The notes: generated by a model from the letters alone, not told the origin. A stretch of 64,000 nucleotides of DNA from a bacterium (GCA_017453665.1 JAFTEM010000020.1:13880-77879); one strand, 5' to 3'; shown: positions 32,362-41,288, counted from the stretch's first letter. Numbers and translations are program-made.

Positions 32362-32471
32362 GGTTACGTTTTGTAACCGGTTATTGCATTTTTTGCAAAT
32401 ACCAGTAAGTTACAATTTGTAACCAACTCAAATGGTCACAAATTGTGACCAATTCGTGACAGATTGTCACG
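32362..32471. promoter_or_regulatory. Array of four related 15-17 bp palindromes
   Basis: GGTTACGTTTTGTAACC (32362-32378), GTTACAATTTGTAAC (32409-32423), GGTCACAAATTGTGACC (32434-32450) and CGTGACAGATTGTCACG (32455-32471) share the form GKNAC-N5-GTNAC-like. Another hairpin (TTGCA/TGCAA) lies between the first two. The array fills the gene-free gap 32331-32511. It fits a multi-site operator for a dimeric regulator of the downstream minus-strand genes, or iterons. Confidence 0.65.
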
Positions 32472-32511
32472 GGTTGAGGTTTTCGCTATTTCCGAAAAAG
32501 TTAGAATAGTC

Positions 32512-32682
32512 CTACCTATTCTCTCTCTCCTGTGGTCTAATATATCAATAATGCTCTTTTAACATTTTTTCTATTAGATTATTTTCTTCGACTAATAATT
32601 CGTTGATTTCTTTTTCATCAACAGTTTTTCGCATATCATCGTGAATTTTTGCTAATTTTTTCATATATTCGTTTAGTGTCAT
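32512..32682 (-). CDS. Hypothetical 56-residue protein
   Basis: A helical, charged protein, MTLNEYMKKLAKIHDDMRK at the start, with many Glu/Lys/Asn. No family was recognised. It lies directly upstream of the palindrome array. Confidence 0.5.
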
Positions 32683-32707
32683 TTTCTAAACTTAAATATA
32701 AAATTAA

Positions 32708-32983
32708 TTAAACACCTCGTGGATCATCTTCTCTTGGTGGGACACAATAAACCCAAAAGAAATCTTTTTTATAATACCCCCTTTCATCAAAATCTAATAT
32801 ATTCCACAATAATCTTTGATTGATAGGATCAAACATTCAAATAACCGTTGCCGAATCTTCACTATCAAGATTGTTAATAATTCACACTTTCTCTTTGATA
32901 TAACTTTCGTCATTTCATGCTCTATACCGTATCGCTATTGCTTTATGGCGTAGTCTTTCGAACATTCTTTCTTCTAGAGTCAT
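32708..32983 (-). CDS. Hypothetical phage protein
   Basis: This 91-residue protein has several aromatic residues (YYKKDFFWVYCVPPREDD near the C-terminus) and TGA-Gly codons. No family was recognised. It lies in a run of closely packed minus genes. Confidence 0.5.
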
Positions 32984-33026
32984 TTTACTTTAATATTACT
33001 AATCTAAAACTAGCTAATCACCATAT

Positions 33027-33239
33027 TTATTTTTTAGTGATAAAAAATGCTATAATTCAAGAAATAATAATCGCTCAAATAAAACAAAATCAAACAAATT
33101 GTCAATTGTGTGCTTGTATTACATCATATTCTTCTTTTGTCATACAAGTCCAAGCATTATCTCAATATTTTGCAAAGACATTTCATTCTCAACAATTCAT
33201 CATCGGTATTTCTTCTGTGTGGTGTACTGGGATTATCAT
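33027..33239 (-). CDS. Small membrane protein
   Basis: This 70-residue protein has a soluble N-terminal part containing two Cys and a C-terminal transmembrane segment (GFCFIGAIIISGIIAFFITKK). All its glycines in the membrane part except the first are TGA-coded. It starts 1 bp after the stop of gene 33241-33591. Confidence 0.55.
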
Positions 33240-33240
33240 T

Positions 33241-33591
33241 TTACTTTAAGTAAGAAATTAAATCATCAATAGGGGTATCTGATATTGATAGGAGCATTAA
33301 AAGAGAATCTGAATCTGATTTAACTTCTCGTTCGCTCCATTCATCAGATGTATCTACTGCACAAGTTGTTATTTTCATTAAGTCTATCTTATCATTCTCT
33401 ACAAGTCGTTGGATAAAACCATAGTGCTTAGATATCATATAAGATATTGATAATTGTTGAGTATAACTTCAGTATTGTAATATCAATAATCTATTAGTCC
33501 AATATACTGGTATTACATTTTCTTCTTTTGATGTTTTAATCTCATACTCATTCAACAGTTCTATCAATATATCAATTCTGTTTTCTTTCAT
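33241..33591 (-). CDS. Phage accessory protein, paralogue family member A
   Basis: This 116-residue protein shares with the proteins at 34930-35295, 35927-36298 and 36722-37213 a central FI-x-(W)-L-V-x-ND-x-ID motif (here GFIQ, CGA-coded residue, LVENDKID) and a C-terminus of the form SLLMLLSI-x-D-x-PI-x-x-LIS-x-LK. The family is not recognised from known proteins. Local duplication in one operon suggests a role in a phage-host conflict or a structural subunit. Confidence 0.6.
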
Positions 33592-33600
33592 TTGCTTTTA

Positions 33601-33819
33601 TTAAATAAATAAATCTGATATTCTTCTATTAGCAATTTCACAATATTTAGGATTTATTTCACTACCAATAAATTTTCTTCATAATGATTTACAAGCTACA
33701 GCAGTTGTTCAACTTCACATGAATGGATCTACAATAAAATATCTACCATCGGGGAACATTATACCATGTTCTCATAAGATATCTTGTTCCTCTCAATGAA
33801 TATTGTTCTCATATATCAT
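33601..33819 (-). pseudogene. C-terminal fragment of a DNA adenine methyltransferase
   Basis: This 72-residue frame contains the SAM-binding motif and flanks of beta-class N6-adenine/N4-cytosine methyltransferases: FIVDPFMGSGTTAVACKSLG, then FIGSEINPKYCEIANRRI. The upstream catalytic half with DPPY is absent, and the frame is closed by TAG just before ATG 33819. It is either a remnant of a full enzyme or part of a split gene. The gap 33820-33981 shows no complete gene. Confidence 0.65.
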
Positions 33820-33981
33820 CTACGGCTTTTTTATTGAGAATAAATAAATTTTTTTTCATTCTTCTAATTCAGATTTTTTAATTTTTTAAATAAATAATCA
33901 GTTCCTCTTATTTGTCTGCTAATCTCTTAGCAACATCAATATTCCTATCTACTAACTCTTCAAGCTCTTTCTTTCTGTCTT

Positions 33982-34608
33982 CTACTTTGTTTTAGGAACC
34001 GTAGAACTCTTGAAACAACGAACAGAGCGCGCATTAGCACGGTAGCCGAAATCGTACGCGCCCACACCGGACGAATTCAAGCTAAGGATACGTGCGTACG
34101 TAGGGTAGTCAGAACCGTAAGGAGAAGACGACCAATAGAGACCGTAAGAACCCTGACCGCTGACACAGGCATTCGAGTAATCACGGTAACCAGCGAACGG
34201 GAGATAAAAATCTTCAGCGAATTCTTTCCCTATATTATCAGCTTCATTATCACAACTATATACTGCATTTCAATCCATCTTGTAACCTTTCAATTCACAT
34301 CGAGCTTTCAATAATTCTTGTCGTTCTTCTATACTAGGGAGGTGTCTGTCTTGGAATTTCTTGCAATGTTTTATGGCTTCATCATAAGTAAAGTATTCAT
34401 CTCAATCAGATTTCTTTTCGTTTTCTTTACTTAATCTCCATTCTTTTCATTGATAACGAAACACAATCCAGCCATATTCAGTAGTTATTCAATCGTTGGT
34501 ATTGACTACCGTTTCTGTATTGGTGTAACAATTTGTTACAGTAGTAGCATTATCAGTAATTCATAATTCTTTTAATTCTTCTACTGTTCATTCTATAGTT
34601 ATTTTCAT
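33982..34608 (-). CDS. 208-residue DGR-type target protein with lectin-like variable domain
   Basis: The protein begins MKITIEGTVEELKELG, then GWIVFRYQGKEWRLS and a FISUMP/DUF1566-like core: RHLPSIEEWQELL (the Trp is CGA-coded and matches the family's EW), EDFYLPFAGYRDYS, GLYWSSSPY and RSVRCFKSS. Residues 136-200 are encoded by a segment much richer in G+C that matches 10642-10833. The placement of the variable block at the C-terminus is classic for DGR targets. It has no signal peptide. After the stop, a frame-shifted 27-codon stretch (KVEDRKKELEELVDRNIDVA) continues without a start. The gene is in the early accessory operon, not with virion genes. Confidence 0.75.
34009..34203 (-). repeat. 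Candidate DGR variable repeat VR2
   Basis: These 65 codons are about half G+C by eye, one codon longer than VR1 at 10642-10833. Four blocks of 15 or more bases are identical to VR1 even at silent positions, while neighbouring codons differ mostly where one copy has A. No reverse transcriptase, Avd-like gene or third (template) copy is visible in the window. Confidence 0.7.
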
Positions 34609-34756
34609 AGTTCTATAGTTAAATAATATAAATCTAACTAAGTATAAGTCGGAGAGGAGAACTTATACAGTACCTCTTGCACGATACATAGATAAGATTT
34701 ATTTACCTCATTGTCCCTCTCCTAACAGTTTATAGACTTGCTTAGGTCTATTAGAA
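34609..34756 (-). other. Gene-poor gap with possible tiny frames
   Basis: No convincing gene was found. Two very short minus-strand frames occur: one ending PKQVYKLLGEGQGGK (no ATG start) and one coding MYRARGTV. The latter resembles the C-terminus CARGTGTAL of the 45-residue peptide at 31185-31322, which may be chance. Confidence 0.3.
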
Positions 34757-34930
34757 TTAAAAGTCTGATTTATCTTCTTCTTTTGCTTCTTCCATATGAT
34801 AATTATGTATAGCAAATCTTATTTCTTTTCAGTTTTTATCTAGCTGAATTATTTGCCTATCTTCTTTCCATTGGATTAACTCTCTTACAATCCTTTCTAG
34901 TTCGGCTACTCTTTTCTCTAAATCTTTCAT
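34757..34930 (-). CDS. 57-residue coiled-coil protein
   Basis: MKDLEKRVAELERIVREL at the start is a heptad-like coiled coil, followed by an acidic tail. The start overlaps the stop of the upstream gene (34930-35295) by one base, so the two are translationally coupled. No family was recognised. Confidence 0.55.
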
Positions 34931-35295
34931 TACTTTAATATACTAATTAAAAACTCAATAGGATTATCTTGTATTGATAAGAGCATTAAAACTCTTTCAT
35001 ATCTTGTATAATCTTCTAATGTATATTTATTCATATTATCTCTTATTGGTCTAATAGTATCTGCTTTAACTATATCAAAGTCTATATTATCATTATCTAC
35101 AAGTCGTTTAATAAATCAGAAAGATTTAGAAATCAGACTTTCATCTTGTAATTCCCAAGTCTTTTCTAATTTAGCTCATACATAAGGTTGATACCAAAAT
35201 TCAAATCATCTTTCTCAATAAACAACTTTATAAAGTTTTTTATCTCATTGAGTTTCAATCCAAAACTCTTTTAATAATTTTTCTAGTTTCTCCAT
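34930..35295 (-). CDS. Phage accessory protein, paralogue family member B
   Basis: This 121-residue protein is a family member with the motif GFIK-(W)-LVDNDNID in the middle and VLMLLSIQDNPIEFLISILK at the end. The N-terminal half has Trp/Tyr/Phe-rich sequence (FEFWYQPYVGAKLEKTW). Function is unknown; compare members at 33241, 35927 and 36722. Confidence 0.6.
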
Positions 35296-35377
35296 GTTTT
35301 AATATATTAAATAAATAAATCTGACTTCAGTTCGTGACAGTTTGGTACGAACTTATTAAAAAGGTCTAAAAGGCTGA

Positions 35378-35524
35378 CTATCTTATCTTAACATAATAAT
35401 GTCAATCTTCTCCTCTCTCTAATTCAACTATATCTACACTTATGGTCTTATCATCGATTTCAATCATAACTTCTCTTTCACTGTCATATCTCTCTAATTC
35501 TCTAATTAGTTCGTGGACTTTCAT
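35378..35524 (-). CDS. 48-residue hypothetical protein
   Basis: A small acidic protein, MKVHELIRELERYDSEREV at the start, reminiscent of short beta-hairpin phage proteins that begin MKV-x-ELI-x-x-L. The start overlaps the 3' end of gene 35506-35925. The gap 35296-35377 holds a 7-bp inverted repeat (AGTTCGT/ACGAACT) and a TTAAATAAATAAATCTGA direct repeat also found at 33601. Confidence 0.5.
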
Positions 35525-35925
35525 TTTACTTTAATATTATCTAATAAAAATTGTTCTAACTCTGACTCATCTTTCAAGGCGCTTTCTATAAGTCGGAATA
35601 AATAACTTCATTCATCATACTTTGTTCTATATGTTTCACTATCTCGTTCATCCTCATACTCTTGCATCCGTGTAGTGTTTGTATATTGGTCGTGCTTTAC
35701 CATTCCATTCTTACATACAAATTGCCATAGTCAGCTTTCTTTACTTGCTAATTCTCTTAAATTATATTCTCAACAAAGTATATTGTTTGCATATACTCAT
35801 TTATGTAGTCTAATACATTTTCCCCTATTCATATACACAAATCAGTCTTTTTCATTTATTCAAGTTTTCCCTCGTGGTTTCCATCAAGCTTTCACTAAGC
35901 TATTCAATAGCTGTTCTAATTTCAT
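35506..35925 (-). CDS. Hypothetical phage protein
   Basis: This 139-residue protein begins MKLEQLLNSLVKAGWKPRGK; the LEQLLNSLVKAGW opening recalls the gene at 36300-36743 (MSKCKQLEELLNSFIEEGW), so the two may be paralogues. It contains many Tyr, Cys and Arg residues and several TGA-Gly codons. No family was recognised. It overlaps the next gene by 19 bp. Confidence 0.55.
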
Positions 35926-35926
35926 T

Positions 35927-36298
35927 TTATTTCAAAACACTAATTAAAAATTCTATAGGATTTTCTACAACAGCAAGAATCATTAATAAAGCCTCTTTTT
36001 TGCTGTATTTTTGATTGCATAAAAAACGTATATCATTATCGGCTTTATCGTTGATTTTATCGTTTTTAATTAATCGATCGATAAAATTATTTTTTCCTTC
36101 AATTAATCTATTGATAAAATTACTTCCTCCGCCAAAAAATAATGTAAAAAATAATTCAAAGGTAAAAGGTAATTCAAAATCTAACTCTCACTTATCGTTA
36201 TAAGACAAAGAATCTTTATACCTTAATCAAGAATTAGGATTTTGATCATGATATTCTTTTAAATAGTCTAACAACTTCTCTATTTTTTTCTTTCCCAT
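35927..36298 (-). CDS. Phage accessory protein, paralogue family member C
   Basis: This 123-residue protein carries a duplicated FI-x-(R/W)-LI motif (FINRLIEGKNNFIDWLIK) and the family C-terminus LLMILAVVENPIEFLISVLK. The middle is Phe- and Gly-rich. It starts 1 bp downstream of the stop of 36300-36743. Confidence 0.6.
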
Positions 36299-36299
36299 A

Positions 36300-36743
36300 T
36301 TATTTGTGTAAAGTAGTTAAAATATAATCTAAGACATCATACCGCGAACGAAGTAATGAACAATGCATTACATGATATTGTCGGGTATCATCTCAATATT
36401 CCTCATCTTCTTCTCGACTTTCTGCACTAAGATTCTGATGACTCCGTTTAGCCATTGGTTTATATAATTCATGTTTAGTTATTGTTTTAAACTTATGGTT
36501 TTCAGCAGCAAATTGTCGTAATCAAGAATCCGCTCATGCAATTCTTCCATAAGAATAATCCCTATCCACCACGAAATATCATTTTTTATCATCATCACCA
36601 AGGTTAATATATATCTTTATACGTTTAAATCCTTCTGGAACTTCTATTTTTATTCTGTCTTTATTGGATGTTAAACCAAAACACAACCATCATTCTTCGA
36701 TGAACGAATTAAGAAGTTCTTCTAGTTGTTTGCATTTACTCAT
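36300..36743 (-). CDS. Hypothetical phage protein
   Basis: This 147-residue protein begins MSKCKQLEELLNSFIEEGW and shares that style of opening with gene 35506-35925. The C-terminal half is rich in His, Asp, Glu and Arg. No family was recognised. The start overlaps the 3' end of gene 36722-37213 by 22 bp. Confidence 0.55.
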
Positions 36744-37213
36744 TTTTCTTTTAAAAATCTATATAAAAATACTATAGGGGCTTTAACAATCGATAGTTGC
36801 ATAAGAATTAATTCAATTACTTGATCTCTATATGGTCTTCGTTCGTTTTTTGATTTTATCTCATAAGGGAATAATAATTTATAACATTTATTAACTTCAT
36901 CTATATCCAACAAATCTTTATCGAAGAGATAGTTGATAAAATAATATTTTTTACTAATAGCAAGGGCAGTACTTTCATCAAAATCTAAGCAAATACCATT
37001 TTTTAATTTAGCTCATATTCAGAACTCTAAATGATACCATACATATCCTCTTCTAGAACTACCTCAATCATTTTCGAATCTATTTAATAACTCACAAATT
37101 TTTTCCTCAGCTTCTTTGATAAAATCTATTATTGAAGTCGCCTCCCTTTCTAGTTCTTCCTTGTTATTAGGATCGTTTTTAAATTCTTCCCACATCTTCT
37201 CATAATTTTTCAT
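36722..37213 (-). CDS. Phage accessory protein, paralogue family member D
   Basis: This 163-residue protein is the longest member, with an extra N-terminal helical segment (MKNYEKMWEEFKNDPNNKEE). It keeps YYFINYLFDKDLLDIDEV in the middle and LMQLSIVKAPIVFLYRFLK near the C-terminus, matching the family's MLLSI-x-x-x-PI-x-FL pattern. Function is unknown. Confidence 0.6.
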
Positions 37214-37454
37214 GTAAAATACTTATAGTTGCATTTCGGAAATACCCTTTTTCATAGTCTTCCCTTTCCCATCAATTAAATCTACATCTTAGGTCTATAT
37301 TATATTCGGCTTTAACTAAATATTTAACCCATGCTTTTATCTTAGTACTTTTTATATCGCCCAACTTTTCAAAAGCTCCTGTTTTTTCTTTAATTAAGAG
37401 GATACATTTTTCGATCTCTTGGATTGCTTCCTTTCCATTATTTCGTTTTTTCAT
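37179..37454 (-). CDS. Hypothetical phage protein
   Basis: This 91-residue basic, helical protein begins MKKRNNGKEAIQEIEKCILL. It overlaps the start of the next gene by 35 bp. No family was recognised. Confidence 0.55.
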
Positions 37455-37514
37455 CTTTCCATGTAAATTAAAGTTATAAAGCTAAATTTTTAAGAAAAAG
37501 TTAATTTTCATAGA

Positions 37515-37778
37515 CTAATCTTTGTCTTTAAATTGTTTATCATCGATATCGACTAAACATTCAGAAAAAAATTTAACTCGTTTATGAACAACCGCTTTTA
37601 CGATGTTATTTCAATCATCGTCTTCTGTACAACTATTCTTTAAAAAAAATAACATTGTACGAGGTAAAACATCAATAAGAAACGGTAACGTGTGTTCTTT
37701 TTTTAATTCTCATTTAACATCTGCTTTATTGTTTTTTAATTCAAAGGTAATAATGCTTTTTTCTTCTGTATTTCTCAT
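37515..37778 (-). CDS. Hypothetical phage protein
   Basis: This 87-residue protein begins MRNTEEKSIITFELKNNKAD and has an acidic C-terminus. Its KVKFF and DVLP stretches suggest an alpha/beta fold. No family was recognised. Confidence 0.5.
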
Positions 37779-37803
37779 GATCGCAATAATAAATAATAAA
37801 AAG

Positions 37804-38511
37804 CTAATTTGCGTTTTTATCTTGTAATTCTTTGGTTAACTCTTCTATAGAGCATTTCTGTCAGTTAATATTTCAGTCTTCATCGACCTTTGTAATAACA
37901 TCAATATCCCATTTAGGTTCGTATCTTTTATATAATACCTTATTTTTAAGATTGGTAGCCTCAGAATTAAATTCTTTAACTTCTTGTGTAAACGAATCTT
38001 CGATCTCATGAGCATGAGGATTTTTATCTAAGAAGTCTTGAATACTCTTGAATACTTCTTTAGCTCTCCAGTATCATTCAACATAAAGTGGATATTTCTC
38101 TAAATAGAATTCCATTTCTTTAAGTTCGCTTTCGTTTTCTATACAATACATAGCGACTCATTTTGATACCGATACCTTTAAAAAGGTAGATTCTCATGAG
38201 TATCTACTCTCAACTACTCTACATGAAAAGATCGTAGGGATAGGGAGTTTTAGATTATTAAGATAAGCTTTTTTAATATCTCTTTCGATTTCTTTCTTCA
38301 TTTGTTTTTCTAGCTCTTTAGTGAATAATCATTTTGCGATATCTTCCGCATAATGACTTCTTACTACAGATTCTATTGTAGAGACTTTAACAATAGGTCT
38401 TTTAAGGGTTATAAAACACACTGGAGACAGCTGTTTGATAGATTCTGTTGTAAATTCCAAACAACAACCTCACCCTGTTGTCATGGTTAGTTTTTTAAAA
38501 TGTAATTTCAT
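37804..38511 (-). CDS. Hypothetical phage protein
   Basis: This 235-residue protein has an early Gly/Cys cluster (TTGGGCCLEF) and a long charged helical centre. The opening MKLHFKKLTMTTGGGCC and the basic-acidic mix suggest a DNA-metabolism accessory protein, but this is a guess. It follows a 312-bp structured non-coding gap. Confidence 0.5.
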
Positions 38512-38539
38512 GATTGCTATAATTAAAATAAAAAACTTA

Positions 38540-38700
38540 ATAAGATGGAGGAGGTCAGTATCGCACTGACAAGAGTTAGACTTCTCTTTCTGTGTAAATA
38601 CACCAAAAGTGCTAAAGACAATGTTTTATTTCTAGACTGAATAGACGCCATGACTAATGTCTTTTTTTACCCCTCCTCATATGGAGTTTTTTTTTAAAGA
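38540..38700 (+). ncRNA. Possible structured RNA with T9 tail
   Basis: On the + strand GGAGGAGG (38547-38554) can pair with CCTCCTC (38672-38678), enclosing hairpins GTCAGT/ACTGAC (38554-38570), AGAG/CTCT, GTGT/ACAC and AAAGACA/TGTCTTT. A short CTCC/GGAG hairpin and nine T follow (38673-38695). The arrangement looks like a multi-branched RNA with a terminator. The strand is uncertain because the surrounding genes are on the minus strand. The only coding frames here are short and unconvincing. Confidence 0.4.
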
Positions 38701-38734
38701 CCCCTTGAAGCTCCATACTTATAAAGATCTCAAT

Positions 38735-38818
38735 TCTGCCGTGTACACCTTCGGCAGAGATAGAGAATTAAACCTCAGCAGACAACAGCCTAATTCTCTA
38801 TCTGCACCGAAGTGCAGA
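38735..38818 (-). other. Three adjacent hairpins between minus-strand genes
   Basis: Back-to-back inverted repeats: TCTGCCG/CGGCAGA (38735-38758), GATAGAGAATTA/TAATTCTCTATC (38759-38802, 12 bp perfect), and TCTGCAC/GTGCAGA (38801-38818). Read on the minus strand, the last has a stable UUCG loop, which suggests an RNA made from the minus operon. It is richer in G+C than its surroundings. It could be a processing or stability element between two genes. Confidence 0.5.
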
Positions 38819-38823
38819 GAACT

Positions 38824-39381
38824 TTATTTTAGATTATCTCGAATTGATTTTTCCTCAGAAAAAGGATTCTCTTGTTTTCATGGAATAACTTTTTTTTGAA
38901 TATCAACTTGTCACAATCAATCTTTTACCCTTATATCTTCGATAAGAGATAAAATTAATTCTGCTAGTTTAATAATACATTTCCCTTCGGATTTAAAGTC
39001 TTCACTATCTCATTTCTCTAACAGCTTTTCTCAAATATTAGTAATAACATGAACTGCTTGATAAATATTAATACCTTCATCCATTGCCTTAATAATACAA
39101 GCCGTTCACCATTTCTGAAGATGCGAAAATTCATTTTGTAAGATTGCTATTCATAAAAAAGCAACCTTTTTATCGAGCTTATCTAATTCGATATCTACTC
39201 TTTGTTTTTCTGATTCAGAGAACCTTTCGAGAAAGTTTTTGATTGTCCCTTTGTCCATTTTACTTCTTGTACGATATCTAAAATACCCCATATTCGGCAT
39301 CAAAATCCGATAGTCATTAATGCAAACCGTGCATTTCCCGTTTGGTACATTATCGAATCCATATAGCATGGGATAAAGCAC
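38824..39381 (-). CDS. Hypothetical phage protein, start uncertain
   Basis: From ATG 39381 the product has 185 residues (MLYPMLYGFDNVPNGKC, later CTVC, and a helical C-terminal half). The open frame extends about 17 further codons upstream with protein-like sequence (KKVNINEIRNISFV) but no ATG; a GTG lies four codons upstream. The stop of the preceding gene falls in that stretch. The CxxC pairs suggest metal binding. No family was recognised. Confidence 0.55.
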
Positions 39382-39430
39382 AAAAGAGATATTCCGAATT
39401 TCATTAATGTTAACTTTCTTTCTATTTTCA

Positions 39431-39877
39431 TTATATTCATTGCATTGGATTTAAAGCTTTCATATTAAGCTTAACAACATTTACATATTCGGGAATGTTA
39501 TTTTGAATATTATATAACAACTCATAACCCTTTTTAAGTTCAAGCAACTTCTCTGAAGTCTCTAAGAACTCGTGATTGATTGTAGCTTCAGCAGTACTTT
39601 CGGTATGCTTTTTCTTTCAATTCTCATCAAGCTCGGTTTTGAGTTCGATCATTCTTTGTCACTTCTCATCATCTACGAGGATTTTCCATTCCATATAGAG
39701 GGATTTTCACTCAACGTAGAGATTAGAAGCTTTTTCGTTAAGTTTAACTCGTTCAAAAAGGTCTTCAGTTCCTACATCTATTCATTTAGCTTTCATGATT
39801 TCGTGTTTTTCTGCAATATTTTTCGCCTCCGCGTAGAACTCTTCAAGTTCTTTAGTTAAAATTTCCTTGTTTTTCAT
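39431..39877 (-). CDS. Hypothetical coiled-coil phage protein
   Basis: This 148-residue protein begins MKNKEILTKELEEFYAEAK and is almost wholly helical and charged. It lies downstream of the ssDNA-binding protein, where phage replication or recombination accessory proteins are often encoded. No family was recognised. Confidence 0.55.
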
Positions 39878-40008
39878 ATTACCAATTTTTTATAAAGTAA
39901 AGCTCTTTTTTCTTGTTTCCAACGAGGGTCGAGAGGAGCCTTTCTTCTTAGCTCCTCACACAACCACTCAATGTTAGAAGGGGATGGGATTGAATGGATC
40001 TCCTCCAT
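39856..40008 (-). CDS. 50-residue protein overlapping both neighbours
   Basis: From ATG 40008 the frame reads MEEIHSIPSPSNIEWLCEEL, then a Lys/Arg-rich end. It overlaps the ssDNA-binding protein 3' end by 35 bp and the next gene start by 22 bp, the tight packing usual in phages. No family was recognised. Confidence 0.5.
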
Positions 40009-40492
40009 CTATCAATTCTTCTAAATTAATTTTCTCAGCCTGTTCTAGTGCTTCTTTATTATCGAAAGCTGATTTACTAAGAGGAAATACTGAATAGGAA
40101 GTATCAAGTCCTTTACCCGTTCTAGATACTTTAATATCATACCCTTTAGGATCTCAAAAATCGGCGTCTTTATATAGCTTAAAAATTGCTTCTTTAATTT
40201 TTGATTGAGTTACCTCCCAAATTTGGACTGATCCAGTTTCGTAATTAAAAATTACAAATGCTCGGAATTCTTTCTGTGTTGTATCTTTTTTGATACCAGG
40301 AGTTGTTTCGAACTTTGTCTTTTTTCTAATAGATTTTAATTTCTCTCCATCTTCTTTGAAATATTGCCATCCTACCAAAGAATTTGATAAGATTCTAATT
40401 TTGATTGATTCACCGTCTTGAATCTTGAAGAAATTACCTGCTGATGACTTAGCTAATTCGTAGTCGTTAGGTAAGAATGAATTTTGTGTCAT
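39974..40492 (-). CDS. Phage single-stranded DNA-binding protein
   Basis: This 172-residue protein begins MTQNSFLPNDYELAKSSAGN, then IKIRILSNSLVGWQYF and AFVIFNYETGSVQIWEVTQ, a pattern shared by phage gp32/gp2.5-like proteins with an OB fold: aromatic beta strands and an acidic C-terminus (NLEELIDGGDPFNPIPF). The acidic tail normally recruits replication partners. It lies next to the replication genes. Confidence 0.75.
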
Positions 40493-40512
40493 GATTGTAT
40501 AATAATAAATAA

Positions 40513-40743
40513 CTAAAACGTTTTTTGAGTTTGTAAATAATATTTGTACATTATTGAAAATTCTATTACTGCTATTTTTCTTTTTTCCATATCTTCTTTC
40601 CGGAAGCTGAAATACTCGTATAATCCTTTAATACCGTTTCTTTTTAGATAGATTTCAAATAATTTATGATTTTCTAAATGTTTTATATCTTCTTCTGTTA
40701 GCGTATTTCGTAATGGCGATTTTTTAAGTTCTTGTAAAGGCAT
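40513..40743 (-). CDS. Hypothetical phage protein
   Basis: This 76-residue basic, helical protein begins MPLQELKKSPLRNTLTEEDI. It lies between the ssDNA-binding protein and another replication-region gene and has no TGA codon. No family was recognised. Confidence 0.55.
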   Translation of the reverse strand: MPLQELKKSPLRNTLTEEDIKHLENHKLFEIYLKRNGIKGLYEYFSFRKEDMEKRKIAVIEFSIMYKYYLQTQKTF

Positions 40744-40745
40744 CG

Positions 40746-41282
40746 TTATTGCTTGTTAGATACTAAATCAACATCTCCCTTAAATTGTGGCATACTTGTT
40801 ATAAAATCTTCAAATAGTTTTGGTGTCCTAATATTCGATATCAAGAGTCCATACCCGAATTTTGTTCTATTTCATGCTAAGTATGGGATCGCGATATGAA
40901 GGACTTTATGATTCTCATCATTTCGTTTATATTCCCTAACAGAGATTTTTTTGTATTTAACCAGGTTATAATCTCATTCTTCTATGAAATGCTCGTCAAT
41001 GAATTCTTTTTTAGCATTTTTCATAATTCACATGATTCTTGCTGATTCTTTTTCTCTTTTTTTCTCTCTATCGGGTTTTAGAATAACTTCATCAAATTTT
41101 TTATGGAGGGGGGTCTTAGGAAGCATAGAGAATCTCATAATATTTCTTCATCGTCAAGGTAATCATGATTTGATTTTTTCAAATTGTTCCCATCACAAAT
41201 CGATGACGTCTTTAACTCGTTTTATGAGTTCTTCTTCCTCTTGTTTATCGGGTTGCTTTATTAAATCTTTAATCGCCTCCAT
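40746..41282 (-). CDS. Hypothetical phage replication-region protein
   Basis: This 178-residue, highly charged protein begins MEAIKDLIKQPDKQEEEEL, with an N-terminal helical half and an alpha/beta C-terminal half (KVLHIAIPYLAGN, LLISNIRTPKLFEDF). It starts 6 bp after the stop of the DUF6291-like gene. No family was recognised; operon position suggests a role in replication. Confidence 0.5.
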
Positions 41283-41288
41283 TAGTTT

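Noticed and set aside
38657..38899. 80-residue + strand frame in the structured gap
   Set aside because: It overlaps hairpins and the 3' part of a better-supported minus-strand gene; composition is not protein-like.
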